A stretch of 64,000 bases of DNA. It comes from Marchantia polymorpha subsp. ruderalis. Lineage: Eukaryota > Streptophyta > Marchantiopsida > Marchantiales > Marchantiaceae. Under the pieces are notes generated by a model. It had not been told where the DNA came from. It made no database searches and saw only the letters and a list, made by a program, of their open reading frames with translations. Made by a program: the position numbers and the translations under genes. Positions 23,937 to 36,812 of the stretch are shown here, one piece after another. Position 1 is the first letter of the stretch; the number at the start of each line of letters is the position of its first letter. The stretch covers positions 25,135,501-25,199,500 of the forward strand of contig AP031355.1 in the NCBI GenBank assembly GCA_037833965.1. The letters are read 5' to 3'.

Positions 23937-26537
23937 ATGGTGCAAAGGCTCGCCAAAACGGCGTTTCCAGGTTGCAATGCCGGTGGGAGATGTTCGGTGA
24001 CGGCCATAATCTGGTCTCTAGCTGGATGGATCCTCTTGATTCAGGCTTACACGACTCTGTTTCCTGGGCAAACCCGGCTCATCGTTGAGCCGGAAGAGCA
24101 ATGGCGGACTGTATCTACAATTCGCAGAGACCTCGAGGAGCAGGTGAAGGAAAAAGCTTCGGATAGCACTCGAGTACACGAGGAAGCTGTTTTGCAGCAT
24201 GAGCTCACCGCCAAGCAACGATCCGCAGCCCAAGAAGCGGACAATAAAGCGAAACTTGCATTCTACTTCCCCGACAAGAGCACAGCGATCAATCCTTTGA
24301 AAGCAGATGATGTGGATAGGCAGGTGTTTTTCCCCGCGAGGGAATGGCGTGATACGGAAGGGCGACCAATTCAGGCTCATGGGGGTGGCGTATTGTACGT
24401 GAAGGAGACGAGAACGTATTACTGGTATGGGGAGAATAAGGATGGACGCACTTATCGTGTCAGCAGACGCTCTGTGGCTAGGGTAAGACGCTCATGACGT
24501 TTCCTCTCATCTAAAGCTTGTCATATTCTCCTCTGGGTGTGAATAGATCAGTTTTCAGTCCCGGCTTTGTGTACAGGATCCGTGCACAGAAAACTCCTTT
24601 TATATGAAAGCCCACCGTTCGGAACATGAAGAAGTACTTGTCCGATTGCGTGTTATACGGAGCGAAATCGGTTCGCTATTCTGAACCCTAAAATCAAGGA
24701 CACTGCTAATCTGCTCCATCATCTTCATCATTCATCACCGTTTTAATCCTCTTCACCACCGAAATTATTCGTGTTCCAAGTCCAACCTGGTGTAGCGCTC
24801 ATACCAGAGCATCACAACTGACTTGTTTAAACCTGTGGCATACCATCACGTTCACAATTTCAGCTTGCAGTTAGACAAGTTCTAGTGTCACATCCTTCAC
24901 TTGACCTAGTACTGTAGAACTCGAACTTTGAAGGTTCTAGGGTTTTGCATAACTAATTAGTGAGCATCCACTCTATTCAACAAGTTACAATGATTAGAAG
25001 ATTCTGCGTCTTTGATGATTGGTAATTAGCACCGCATATCCAGATTTCAGTAGATCACCGCGATTGATCAGTCGATTGTCAATTCGTTTCTTATCACCAC
25101 CTATAGGCAGTGGTTAATCAATGCTCAGTCTTGCTTCTTAAGTCTTATCATCGTCATTGCGATCAGATGTAGAACAGTCTCCATCAAAGTTGTAGTCTGT
25201 ACCCTAATTCTGCGAAGTAAAAGGCTCAACGTGGACGCTCCGTCAAACGGACCCTACGCAGCATGAGATGGCCCTCACCCACTCTGTGTGGAACAGCTCT
25301 TGGTCTGTTCCCTGCCACGAGTGTGAACACTATCACGTTCATGCTTTTGACCTTCTTAAGTCATTTGCTCCTCGTAAATCACGTGTTTCCTTCTCTCACC
25401 TGCGATCTTGACGCTTTTGACCAGCTAAGAAAAAAAACCTGGCGCAAAGTGGTGTGTACATTTGTTAGCTCGAAGCTGCCTTCCCAATGTCTAGCCTAAT
25501 AATTAAGAACTCTTCCTGGGCCTCCCGAGCTTGGGGTATACGGAATGTTCATTGACCATAATCAGGACTTGTGATCGGTATCCACTTTAGACGATCAGCG
25601 AGTACCAGTTCATCGACTTATCGAGACCAGTGGTTACCTCGATACTGAAACATGTATCACACGTGTGCAGGTGGACGTAGTAGGTGTAAGCTGCTATTCA
25701 TCAAAGGACTTATGGGCTTGGAAAAATGAAGGTCTTGTACTGAAAGCTGAGAAAGCCAACAGATCGAGTGATCTTCATGTGAGTAACGTTGTAGAACGAC
25801 CGAAGGTCATATACAATGATCGCACGAAGCAGTACGTGATGTGGATGCATGTGGACAATGCGAACTACTCCAAAGCGAGCGTGGGAATAGCAGTAAGCCC
25901 CACACCAACGGGACCTTTTACATATCTGCGAAGCATGCGACCCCATGGCCATGAGAGTCGCGATATGACCGTCTTCAAGGACGACGATGGATTGGCCTAC
26001 ATTGTGTACTCCTCCAGAGATAATAGTGAGTTGCATATTGGCGTTCTTACAGAGGACTATCTGGATCTGCGGAGAGGAATGAGAAGGATATTGATAGGGC
26101 AACACAGGGAAGCGCCCGCAGTTTTCAAGCACAGGGGAATCTACTACATGATAACTTCTGGATGCACTGGATGGATGCCGAACCCGGCCCAAGTTCATGC
26201 TGCAAAATCAATGTTTGGTCCGTGGGAAACCATCGGAGATCCGTGTGTTGGTGGACCACCCGAATTCAGAACTACAACTTTCGTCTCCCAAGCAACCTTC
26301 GTTCTTCCTCTACCAGGTTTGCCAGACACTTTTCTCTTCATGGCCGATAGGTGGAAGCCAACAGACTTAAGAGACTCTAGATATGTGTGGCTCCCCCTGA
26401 CAATGGATGGACCAGCGGACGAGCCTTTGGATGACGAGTTCGAATTCCCCCTTTGGCAGCGGGTTTCCATCTACTGGTACAGGAAGTGGAGGCTTCCTGA
26501 AGGTTGGGATGGGTCCCCGGCCATTGCTGTATCTTGA
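23937..26537 (+). CDS. GH43 glycosidase, Golgi exo-beta-1,3-galactosidase-like
   Basis: Two exons, 23937-24482 and 25671-26537, join in phase 0 across a GT-AG intron of 1188 bases. The product is 470 aa, close to the plant family length of about 466. The ATG at 23937 is the first in frame and gives the family N-terminus FPGCNAGGRC. A type II membrane anchor spans about residues 20-42, followed by a charged coiled-coil stem (about 50-110). The catalytic propeller starts near WRDTEGRPIQAHGGG (137-151). It contains VERPKVIYND, SRDMTVFKDDDG (Asp280), REAPAVFKH (Glu329, the likely general acid), CTGWMPNP, and ADRWKPTDLRDSRYVWLP near the end. Arabidopsis relatives At3g49880 and At5g67540 (GH43A/B) are Golgi exo-beta-1,3-galactosidases acting on arabinogalactan proteins. 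The usual GH43 first-blade Asp is not evident in the QAHGGG segment, as in the GH43_24 subfamily. Family confidence is high; substrate is inferred. Confidence 0.93.
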
Positions 26538-27871
26538 TTGACTCCTTTCTTTATTTCAAAATGGTGTACAGATCTCCACGAGCAATTAACTTATTATAGT
26601 TTGTATCATAGGTGTAGATCATTTCATAGAATAGAAGTCTTTTTTCACAAAAGTCGTTATCAATTGCTACAGGTGCAAGTTTACTGCTTGTTGTAATTCT
26701 TGCAGTATTGGCAGTTTTAAATGCCTACGCGCCTACTGATCGTGATAATTTTGTTTTCATCGGTCGTGTACTCGTCTCACGAGTCCTTCGGTCCATCTTT
26801 TGGTGAAGTTGGACCCTTCTTGTTAAATCTACGAGGGTACAGTATACTGTAGCAAAGAGTCCATTCTCATGCGGTACTTCCCATGCGCTCTGTGCACTGA
26901 GCCTTCTCCGTGCTTCTCGCGGTATAATGAAAGAAGCAGGAATATTGGATCAGAGGAAACTGCAGACTTCACTTCATGAGCAAAATTCGTCAACGAGGAC
27001 CAAATTGAAACCTCAAAATATCGTGTCACTGTAATTTCTGACGATGACGCACTCAACCCTCGATCCCTGTGATGCCCTTGCAACAAAAATCTGCTCAGGA
27101 CATGGGCTTTGGTGGTCAGGAGGTTCGAAGTTTGTGATATAGGTGGTGACCTGCCTGGAACATGTCTACTGGGAAATTGGTTTGTCACTGACTATCGTCA
27201 ATCTGGAATCCAGCATTTAGCATGTTGCAATGCCTGCTTATGTCCTCCTGACTTGGTTATCCCCTTCAAACCTAATCCTGCGGTTTGCATCTGAACAATT
27301 TCAGTACTGTACAGATCTCTATTCTGCACTAATCAACGTTTTTATTTTAAAATTGCCAAGTCTCCTTGGCCATGTCTTGTGATTTTCCCGTGATTGATTC
27401 AGCAGGCACATGCCTCTGCCAAAGTCCACTAGCGCGCACGTCGTACTAAGAGTCTCTGCTCCATCATTGTGACATAACTTTGAATATTCCGGTAACCTGG
27501 CGTAGAATATGCTGCATAGTACCATGTTCTCAGCCGTCACTAGCAGAGTACAGCCAAAGGAATGACTACCGGCACTATCATTCTTCCCCATGCTGAAGTA
27601 GCAGAGGGGAGACCTCGTTCAGATTATTTAGGCCGTGGGACGACTTTGGTCGGAGACCAACTAACTTTGGCTACTAGCTCTCGTGTATAAGACCTTGGAG
27701 GCTAAACCCATGCTGTTCTGCTCACGATCGTTTTGATGCATGAAGTCAGAAATACTTTGGTTTGATCCCCTGGTCAGCAGTAATGGTCCAACAGGAGGAA
27801 TGGGGTCAAGCAGCTTCTTGTTGTGTCATGACGTTTTCCGTACTCGAAGGAATTGACAACGCAGTAAACAG
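26538..27871. other. GH43 3' region and intergenic DNA
   Basis: The first few hundred bases after the GH43 stop are AT-rich and probably hold its 3' untranslated region. The rest shows no coding that I can support; short frames at 26829-27188 and 27319-27591 (minus) match nothing that I know. Confidence 0.5.
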
Positions 27872-27880
27872 GTCTGTTTA

Positions 27881-29401
27881 GACTGCAGGCTAGAACAACC
27901 CCGACCGTATGACTGTGGACTGACGGCATACGGTCACCGTCGTGACGGTCTCCCCTTTGTCACCGTCGCGTCAAAAAGTCACCCGTCGAGCTCGCACCCT
28001 CTACTATTCAAATTCGACACATGGTCAGTAGATGCGAGACACGTGTCATCGACCACCACATTACCCCCATTCAAACTACCCTCGAGTAAGCCAGCGGGAT
28101 CACCATCAATCGCACAGGCGCAGCATTCCATCGATTATCCGGCCCCTGTAACGAGCTCGGGCTCAGGCACACCCGAAGGCGAGAAGAATCCATGGTAGAG
28201 TGCAATTGCCCGTCGCTGCCCTCGCCTTGCCTGGCGCTCACCCCACCTCCCCTCAAATCATTTATAATTTCTGAATCCGAAATTTTTCTCCACCCGAGTA
28301 CGACTGTTTGCAAATTCAAAGTTAAACGAGGCAGCAAGCAGCAACCATTAAAACGATGCTGCTGCACCTGTCGCTGCATCCTTCTGCTGGTATACTTGGA
28401 AAACTTAAACTAGCTTATTACTTTACGGGGAACTTTGAAGCACATTCAAGCATATTATAGATCTCGAGACTGTGCAGCCATATACAAAATTGAACGAAAT
28501 TTTTCCATGAATTGACTATGCTTCAATTCTGAAGAAGTAAATCTATGCCAGTGGAGGACAGGGTGCTGGATCATGACGAAGGGCTGCAATTGCAAGGGAG
28601 AAGGTCGATTCCTTGTCGAAGGTGGGGTTCGGCTCTGTTTCTCACAGCTGAGGATCGTAGTTTCAGGCATCGAAAAATTGGGAGTAGAGACTTGAGAAGA
28701 AGCAAACCGCGATGTCAGCGCACTGCGATGCGGTACATATATGGCCATGGCGGTTGGCGCATCAGCCTGATGCGCGCACTGCAGTATTACAACCACGCCG
28801 TGAGCGAGGAAGCTAGTCAAGAATGGCCTAGACCCACCTTCATGTCCAGAAAAGATCTGTTTCGAAGTATGATCTTCTTCATGTTCTGACACGAATTTAC
28901 GTACCAGGGTTTGGGAGAACGAGATCTAATCACTGCTAATGCTCGATGAAGAACAAAGATCAAGGATCTGGAGGATTTCCTTATCTTTCCCATTCCCTTC
29001 GCCTACAGTTTTTGGGTTAATTGGAGGTTTTAGAAAGCCCTGGCAGCTGTAACGAAACTAAGCAGAATTCGAAGCCCGCTCCTTCTCTCAAAGCCGCGAC
29101 GACAGGAAAACTCCTGGCCCCTATAAACGCAAATGCCCTGACAATCGCTAGGCATAATCTTGAATGCAAAAACTCACTCGCCAAATCAAAACCCCGAGAT
29201 CTCGCGTGATCCGCCATCGCCAGTCCGAGAATGCGTCACAAGAAATGAGAGACGAGATGGCCGGCCGGCTTCATCTTGGGCGCCAAAAGCGAAACCACTG
29301 GTGACGGTGAAACCCACTGGTAGACGGTGACGGTGACATTCGAACGGTGTACGCATGCCGTCAGCCCGGAGAGCATACGGTCGGGGTTGTTCTAGCCAAG
29401 A
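27881..29401. mobile_element. Non-autonomous TIR DNA transposon, possibly MULE-like
   Basis: The two ends form terminal inverted repeats. The left end from 27888 begins GGCTAGAACAACCCCGACCG, and the reverse complement of the right end from 29397 is identical over the first 24 bases and similar for about 55. Subterminal copies of GACGGTGAC or its complement lie within about 110 bases of both ends, as expected for transposase-binding repeats. A 9-base direct repeat with one mismatch (GTCTGTTTA at 27872-27880, GTCTGTTAA at 29402-29410) flanks the element and may be a target-site duplication. A 9-base duplication with long TIRs points to the Mutator superfamily. The flank-to-TIR spacing is unequal (7 and 4 bases), so the exact ends are uncertain. 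No transposase is seen. The interior holds an ATG frame of 114 aa at 28545-28889 of unknown kind, which could be captured host sequence. Confidence 0.75.
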
Positions 29402-29410
29402 GTCTGTTAA

Positions 29411-31050
29411 GCTGTTGCAGGTCGTACAATCAGAATGGAGGAAACGTGATTGACGTGTATGCGAACTTTGTCAGTGGACACGGTGGATGTACGGTTCATT
29501 GCACATCGCGGTGAAAGTCGAATGCATCGAGAATCGAAGGCAGTCAGTCAAAATACACGAAAAGTTGGTGGCAGACCCCATCAGTGAGGCAGGCAGAGAC
29601 CGCGCCTCGAGCATCAGATGCCCCATGTCGTTGGAGCATTAGTGCTGACATACCCGACCCTTTGGGACGGCAGGAATCAGTAAAAAGCCCTCTTGCACTT
29701 TTACCTTGCGGCAAAACAATACTCCAGATTCTCTAATGTTCCAAGTTTACACGATGAAAGAACTGGCAGCGGTGGAACGGGCGTTAATGTTCAGCCAGGC
29801 CCTCTCCCTCAGGAAAGGGGACGAGCTGGAACGACAGTACTGAGACTAGGGAGCTCGAGCTGGAACTGAAACTGGTGCTCACTTGATCTTCTCTTTCTCG
29901 ACTGCGAGTCTCAAGTCGATGTTCTAAGGCCAGAGAGAGAAAGAGAGTGTGTGGGAGTGAGAGAGACCCTTTGGCGAAACGTCACTCGCTTCACGAAAGA
30001 TGGGCATTGCATCGAGACAAGATCCAGTGGAAGAGTTGACGGAGGTGGTCACAGGTATGGAACACAGGCCGACGAACTTACTTGCCATCCGGGATTTTCT
30101 GCGATAAGAGAGAGGACCGAGAGTGCTGTCTCCCACGAGTCAGGGCGTGTGCCAGAATTCCGAGGTACCAGAGCAACATCGAACCCATAAAGGTCAACGG
30201 TCCCACAGCCTGAGCTGAACTCATGGCACGCACTCTAATGTACGAGGATCATTACATTCGACAATAATACAGCACGCCACAGTCAGACGAGGGAATTCAC
30301 ATCCACTGTATCTCGACTCGGAGTTGCAGCGAGGCTCGCAACGCCCGTAAAACCCCCCCCCCAACCTTGCATCCGTATCGTTTTACGCTAAAAGTGCAAC
30401 CAACCTACGAACGGAACGGTTGTCTTCATTGACTGGATGTTTCTGGAAACTACGTAAGCGTAATTCGGCCAAACTCGCACTTCCGGCGAGTTAACCGAGT
30501 GGACAGATTACCGCGTGCATAATTACTGCGCTCGAAAGGTTGCCCGCTCTGACCTCGGGAGTACCTCGCCGCATTTTTAAGTGGCATCTTGCAGTTAAAG
30601 AGGTCACACTTATAGAGGCTCAGCTCTCGAAGCCTTCAGCCTGTGCCGTGTTCGCAGATTCTGATCGCACTAGCGTCAAATTCGAAGTTTCTCCCCGTAT
30701 CCACAGAGCAAGCACACATCATTAAAGTCCTAATAGCTCGGCTTACTTTAGCTGGCTACCCCTGCCACATGCTCAGAACCCATTGCAGTAAAGTTGTTAC
30801 TTTCGCTGCTGCTGTCTTCGGGGTGGGGACATTTTGCCAGGACGTCAGCTCTGACATTCTTGCCAGAGTATGCAATGGAAGCTTCCTCCGTTAGCCTCGG
30901 TGCCGAGTTTAGTGAGCTCTTCCATCTCACAAGGAGACGATACTAGAGTATCCAATGTATGCTGATTTGTCCCTGTTTCTGATCTCTATTGCTATCCACT
31001 TGGTCAACTCTTCTGCTTTTTATTTATATATACACAACTTCCCTCCACCT
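29411..31050. other. Intergenic DNA, GC-moderate
   Basis: No gene was recognised. A run of ten C bases lies at 30353-30362. GA-rich sequence with short GAGAGA runs lies near 29930-29965. The frames present are short and unfamiliar. Composition falls sharply to AT-rich at about 31.0 kb. Confidence 0.5.
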
Positions 31051-31741
31051 GATTTTTCCCTAAACAATCCGTCCTGTAGAGAATGTTGAGAAATGGCATA
31101 CGACCGGAAAATGATTATGTTTACATCTTATTTTGCTCAATGTGCACATTTAATCACGATTGTGTACATGAAACGACCTTCTTTAAGCGACAATTCCACT
31201 ATAATATTGAAAAAGCTTTCCAAACAATCCCATCAAACGTGGAGGAAATGAATGATGTGAAGCAAATCAAATATATTTTTTAATTAGTGAACCTTTAAAA
31301 TATTCCTAAAGTCCAAAATATTCATGCATTTTTTGTTCTTTGTTTTACGAAGAATGATAACTTGTGTGATTTTGATGAAAATTTCTATTTTCTAGATAGA
31401 ATTAGATTTACTTGAATGATGAACTATACATTTGCATGTGATATCAATCTAGGTAGTGTATCATTCTATATGTACTATGTGGAAACAAAAATTGTTCATG
31501 AATTTAGTTTACAAAATCATATCCAACTTCTAATCAGATAACATATCTTACAACTTTGATGTAATTTCTATTTGATTATATGATTTTCAAATCATCCTTA
31601 AAGAAGTTAACTTTAGATCTTATTGTTGTACTTCTAGTTAGTTAGACTAAAACTAGTTTAGTCTAATTCTAATCTAGAACTAGACAAAACTAGTTTTCTT
31701 GTAATATAGTTATAAGAAAACTAGTCGTGAATGGTATTAAC

Positions 31742-31827
31742 ACAAACTTGATATTTTATGAATATATATCTATCTACAAACTTGATATTTCATGAATATA
31801 TATCTATCTACAAACTTGATATTCCAT
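31742..31827 (+). repeat. 34-bp tandem repeat, about 2.5 copies
   Basis: A unit beginning ACAAACTTGATATTT and ending ATATATATCTATCT occurs at 31742-31775 and 31776-31809, with a partial third copy at 31810-31827. The first two copies differ at one base. Confidence 0.9.
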
Positions 31828-34800
31828 TAAAAAAATCTGTAAACATTGTTTCTCTAAACATAATCTTATAGAAATGATCATATATATTGAGTGTATTAAG
31901 TCTCCAAGTGAATGTTTGTCTTTGTATCAAGTATAATAACTACTAAAAGATCACTACTGTTAATGAATGTTTGACTTTTTTATGCACAAATGTTTAAGTG
32001 CTATTGGCTCCCTACATTGGATAAAATCAAAGAAATAAACTATGCAAAAGATGAAACAAAGACATAAACTATTATAATGTGCATCGAGCCAAACATTGTT
32101 TTGTTGGAAACAATGTTTCATACAAAATTTGAAACACATTAACATTCACGAACGCTCAATCCACATGCTTAAAAAAAACATTGCTCTTTCATAACAATCA
32201 TCACACAAAGAAATAACATTGTCATGATTATCAACAACAAAATTGTATGTGTCGTTGAATTCAATATTTTCATTGTTATCATCATAGCATGAGAGTTTTG
32301 CTTGATATTTAACAACAAACAAATCTATGATATTTGTCCTATTATTGTTCGGTAAGATCTTAAAGCAATTTAACCTTCAATATAAGTGAAATATTTTCAA
32401 TGTAACATAAGAGATCATGAGAGTATCTCATTAAAAAATGCAACGTAACTATGACGATAAGATATATTCAAATGATTATACTCTCCCATATATATAAATT
32501 TTATTTACAAGTACTATGTGATAATATCTCACCCCAATCATACATTTCACTTATAGTATATTGATGACAGAACAATAATACTAACAAGTAGAAAGATTGT
32601 TGCCGCATTGTTGTCAAATAACACATAATCAATACACTTAATATTTATCTATCAAGCACACCGATTGGTGTGACAACTATAAATAAACCACTATAATATT
32701 AAAAAATAATTTATCTTGAGTAATTTTAATTTTAATTCTAACTAATTAAGTTGATTACAATCACAATTTAAAATCTTGTACGTTAGATAAAATGATACTC
32801 ACTTTGAAATCTTTGTTCAATCTTAAGAAACATCCAATGTTCAAGGAGAAAAGATATGATGCATAACACGTAGTTTTTAATTGTGAAAAAAATTGTAAAT
32901 AACAATATAATTGCATCATTTTAACATATCCAAATCTACTAAAGCATGAATACTTTGTTTATTTTGAAAGATTGTAGCTTTTTTATTTGAAGCTACTATA
33001 AAATAAAAACTTGAAGAAAATTTTATTTTTAAAATCAATACATATTGATTAAATCAAATGAATTAGCAAAAAAACACGAGTAATTATTCTTTTTAATGAC
33101 AGATTTAGAATAGTTTTTTTTACATTTTGATATATCATAGTTTAACTTTTATAACAAATCATCAACATTCTTAAACTAAAGAAATATGATTGATTCAAAT
33201 TTTTAAAAAAATCATATATTCATGTAAAATTAAATTTAATTTTAGAAATCATTAAAATTAAACTCACCCTGTTCGTCCTGAATGAAATTGGAGATTCATT
33301 TGAGACGTCAAACCGATCGCAGCTTGAACTATTTTAATTGCAATTTTCTTAATAAATGCTTGCTAAGATAATAACAAAAGATTATGATAATAAAATAAAT
33401 AGTTTTAAATTATTAAAAAAATCAATACTTACTTTATGATGAAGTCAAAGTTTCATCTTTACAACAAATGATTCATGTTTATTATTCATAGCTTTAAAAA
33501 TAAATGAGAAATATCTATACATTATTGATAACAAGAGCTTGTTAGCTTGGAATTTTGTGAATATTTTGTTTTTTTAAAAACATTATAGTTAAGTTTTGAT
33601 GTCAAATTTGTAATTTCAAAAGATTAATTTTGATATATATAAAATGACGTTTGAAAATCTCTGTTAATAACTTACATTCTAAAAGGTGATCATATGTATA
33701 GATTTTTTTTAATTTATTTAAAATTTATGAATATTTATTATTTAAAGCAAAAATCTGAAGTTTCTACACCTTTAAACAATTAACAAATTCAAATTATTAT
33801 TCAAATCAATAAGAAAGATGATATATCTACATATTTATAATTGCAATCAATATAGACTCATATGTTATAAAAATGATTGCAAAATAAAAAGTAACATTGT
33901 CATCTTATTCTGATTTTTATTCCACAACTTATTTTTTTTTAAAAATATTCAATGAACATTGTTAGAAAAAAAAAGCTATGATAAATCAATATATTTTATT
34001 ATCAAAAAATTTTATTTAATAAAAAATTTGATTAAAACATATCAAATTTATTATGATGTGATTGATTTGCATCCTTTCATTGTAATTGAAATTTTCACAT
34101 TATCTGAATTATGATTCAAATCCATGATTAGATGTAATTTGGATTTTATTTGCATCAATGATGGATTTTCTTATAATAAAAAATACTAATACGAACTTCT
34201 AACTATAATGCAAAAGTGTTATATTTCTTAACATACAAGAGACGTGAAAAATTATAAAATATATCATGAAAATTGAAAGATGATTGATAATCAAGATACT
34301 TTTTTTAAGTAAAAATCTAAATTATTTTGAAATCATAACTTTTCATTATCTTCTAACTAACAGATACAAATCTTCACTCATTCATATTACTTTGAGAGAT
34401 ATTGATCATGTATTTTATAATAATGCAAAAAAAATCACATAGAAATAAAGTAGATTCATGAATAGCAAAATTTAAAAAGTAAATAATGGTTGATAAAGCT
34501 CAACATGTTACATCAAATAATGTAATGAACAATGAACAATGAATCTTAGTAATGAACTATGAACAATGAACAAGAATCTTTTACTAAAATAAATCAAATC
34601 TAACAAGTTAATTGATTGGAATGAATGAAATATAAGCTAATCATCTTTATCTTTGAAGATTATATACTTAAAATTATTAGATAATGACAATTATTGATCT
34701 TGCGAAAAAAAATTTATTATTTATATAAATTTTTTTTTCCAATGAGTGTCATAAAAAGAATGATCTTGTCTTCAATAAAAAATAAAACTTCCTTTTTAAA

Positions 34801-35030
34801 ATATTTTTAAAAAAATATTTGTTTGCAAGTAAATGTACAAGTTGAGATATAATATTGCAAATTACAAAAAAATCTTTGAAGACACATCAGTAACTATTTT
34901 ACATGAGAAAATTTTCAAAATTCAAAAATATTTTTGTAAGTGTAACAAAAAAGTTTATGATTTTATTAATATGTTGAATATGCTGTGATATTAAATTTAG
35001 TTATAACTGTTACATGTAAATCAAAAATCA

Positions 35031-35210
35031 TATGCATAGGTAGACGAGAGTAACGTGGTTCACACTTTAGAATGGCTACGTCCACGGCTAGAACACAAGA
35101 GAGAGTTTAGTGAAAATTGAATATCTATCCAACACTAGCAACAAGCCTAGCTAGAATCTAAGTTTACTTCTTAACCATAGTTAACCTCAACAATTAAAAT
35201 TATAAGTTTT
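35031..35210 (-). mobile_element. Possible decayed LTR fragment, Ty1/copia-like
   Basis: Read on the minus strand, this stretch resembles the end part of many plant copia LTRs: a GTGGACGTAGCC core followed about 20 bases later by GAACCACGT. No internal coding region or partner repeat was recognised, so it is at most an old, broken remnant. Its surroundings are strongly AT-shifted, which suggests great age. Confidence 0.25.
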
Positions 35211-36354
35211 TGGAGCAAAAAATATGCATATAATTAACAAGTTGATTTTGAAAATATGAATAGTTTAATCCACTCGACGCGTTTGACATAAAAAATGTTT
35301 TAAAAATTTGGAATTTTTAACCATGCATTTACATATCATTAATTATTCATTCAAAAAGAGGCAAATCGTTTTGAATTTTAGAATATGCATTAGATTTGAA
35401 GCTGCTTTAGCTATGAACAAAGTGAACATATACATATTAAATACAAGAAATATGGATGAAAAAAATTTGAAATGATTTTTCATGCTTTTTAAAAGTATGA
35501 AAAGTTAAAATTTGTGGATTGAATATTTGAAAATCAAATCACCAAAAATTGTTTACTTGAATTAATCTATCACAAAAATAAAATTGAAATAGAATCGTGT
35601 TTACCTTTGATGTGATAATTAATATACATTACATCTTGCAATATATTAAATGATAGATGATGTCATCATATCATCAAATATATCATCATCAAATATCACT
35701 TTTTAATATATGCAATTATTAATTCAAAAACTAAATATATAAAGATTCAAATTAATATAATGTAATTGATTATCTAACTAAGTTTTTATTTTTTATTTTT
35801 TTGAAATGTCTTAGAATATTATGCATTAAGAAAATGAAATGTAGAATACAATTTAAAAAATAGAAATTTTATAATTAATTTATTTTATCATGTTTTTGTT
35901 GATGTTAATTTTGATTAAAGAGTAATCTCAAATACTATAAAAAAAATAGCTATGAGTAGTCGAAGAATGGATGTAGTATATATTCGACGAGAGAAAAGCA
36001 ACGCAACTACGTCGTGACATGCTACAAAAGATGTACTCGTATCAGATTGTAATCGCATGACATCGTGTTAGTTATCAAACCCTCTACAACATATGCTATG
36101 AACTTAATGATATGGATTCATTGTGTAGTTTAATGCGAGAGAACATGAGAATCAAGAAATTACAACTCACAATCATGCATGAGCAACAACAATTGTCAAG
36201 GCATTACTGAGTGGAAGCAAGTTCGCGACGATCGTAGCCAAGAGCGCAACTTAGTAGGGAAGCTTAAAAGAGGTGCAAGCGCAAGCTTGCATGCAGAGGC
36301 GAGCGATATGCATCCTTCTACCGCGACAACACATGTCTTCCTCCTCAAACGACA

Positions 36355-36465
36355 CGTCAACTTACAACGGCTGACACGTCACATCCAACAGTCGTCACGT
36401 CATAGTCTATTAAACGCCATGTCAAATCCCAAATTTGTGAGACATTGTCACATGTTGCGGTGACG
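36355..36465. promoter_or_regulatory. Phased CGTCA/TGACG motif array
   Basis: CGTCA starts at 36355, 36377 and 36398, and the related TGTCA starts at 36420, giving steps of 22, 21 and 22 bases (about two helical turns). An extra CGTCA lies at 36393, a further TGTCA at 36446, and a TGACGTGGC box at 36461. TGACG/ACGT cores are bind sites for plant bZIP (TGA, ABRE-type) factors. The array lies in a small GC-richer island inside the AT-rich block, and no gene was identified beside it. The spacing is seen directly; regulatory function is inferred. Confidence 0.35.
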
Positions 36466-36748
36466 TGGCGGATTAATGTTATCACCTTTAGTTAGTTAGA
36501 ATTAAAGTAGATGTTACTCAAGATTGAGTAGAGTAGATGATAGTGAATATCTACATTGCCACTTCAACAATCCGTGTGCTAGTTGAAAACAACACGTCAT
36601 CATTTGTTGTTAGATGAAGATTGAATGTGTTAGTTGGGAGCTATATATCATCGATCTATATACTCATTAGATATATCTACCATGTCACTAATCCACTAGG
36701 AGGGGATTGCATGATTGAGATATCTTATATTAAAACACAAACAAGAAG

Positions 36749-36812
36749 ATAAGATATTCGTGTTTGTGTTTTAAATATCTATAAGATATTCATGTTTGTG
36801 TTTTAAATATCG
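36749..36812 (+). repeat. 32-bp tandem duplication
   Basis: A unit beginning ATAAGATATT and containing TGTTTGTGTTTTAAATAT is present at 36749-36780 and again at 36781-36812, with two differences. A partial inverted copy (AAAACACAAAC) lies just upstream at about 36733-36743, so the region can also fold into a hairpin. Confidence 0.85.
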
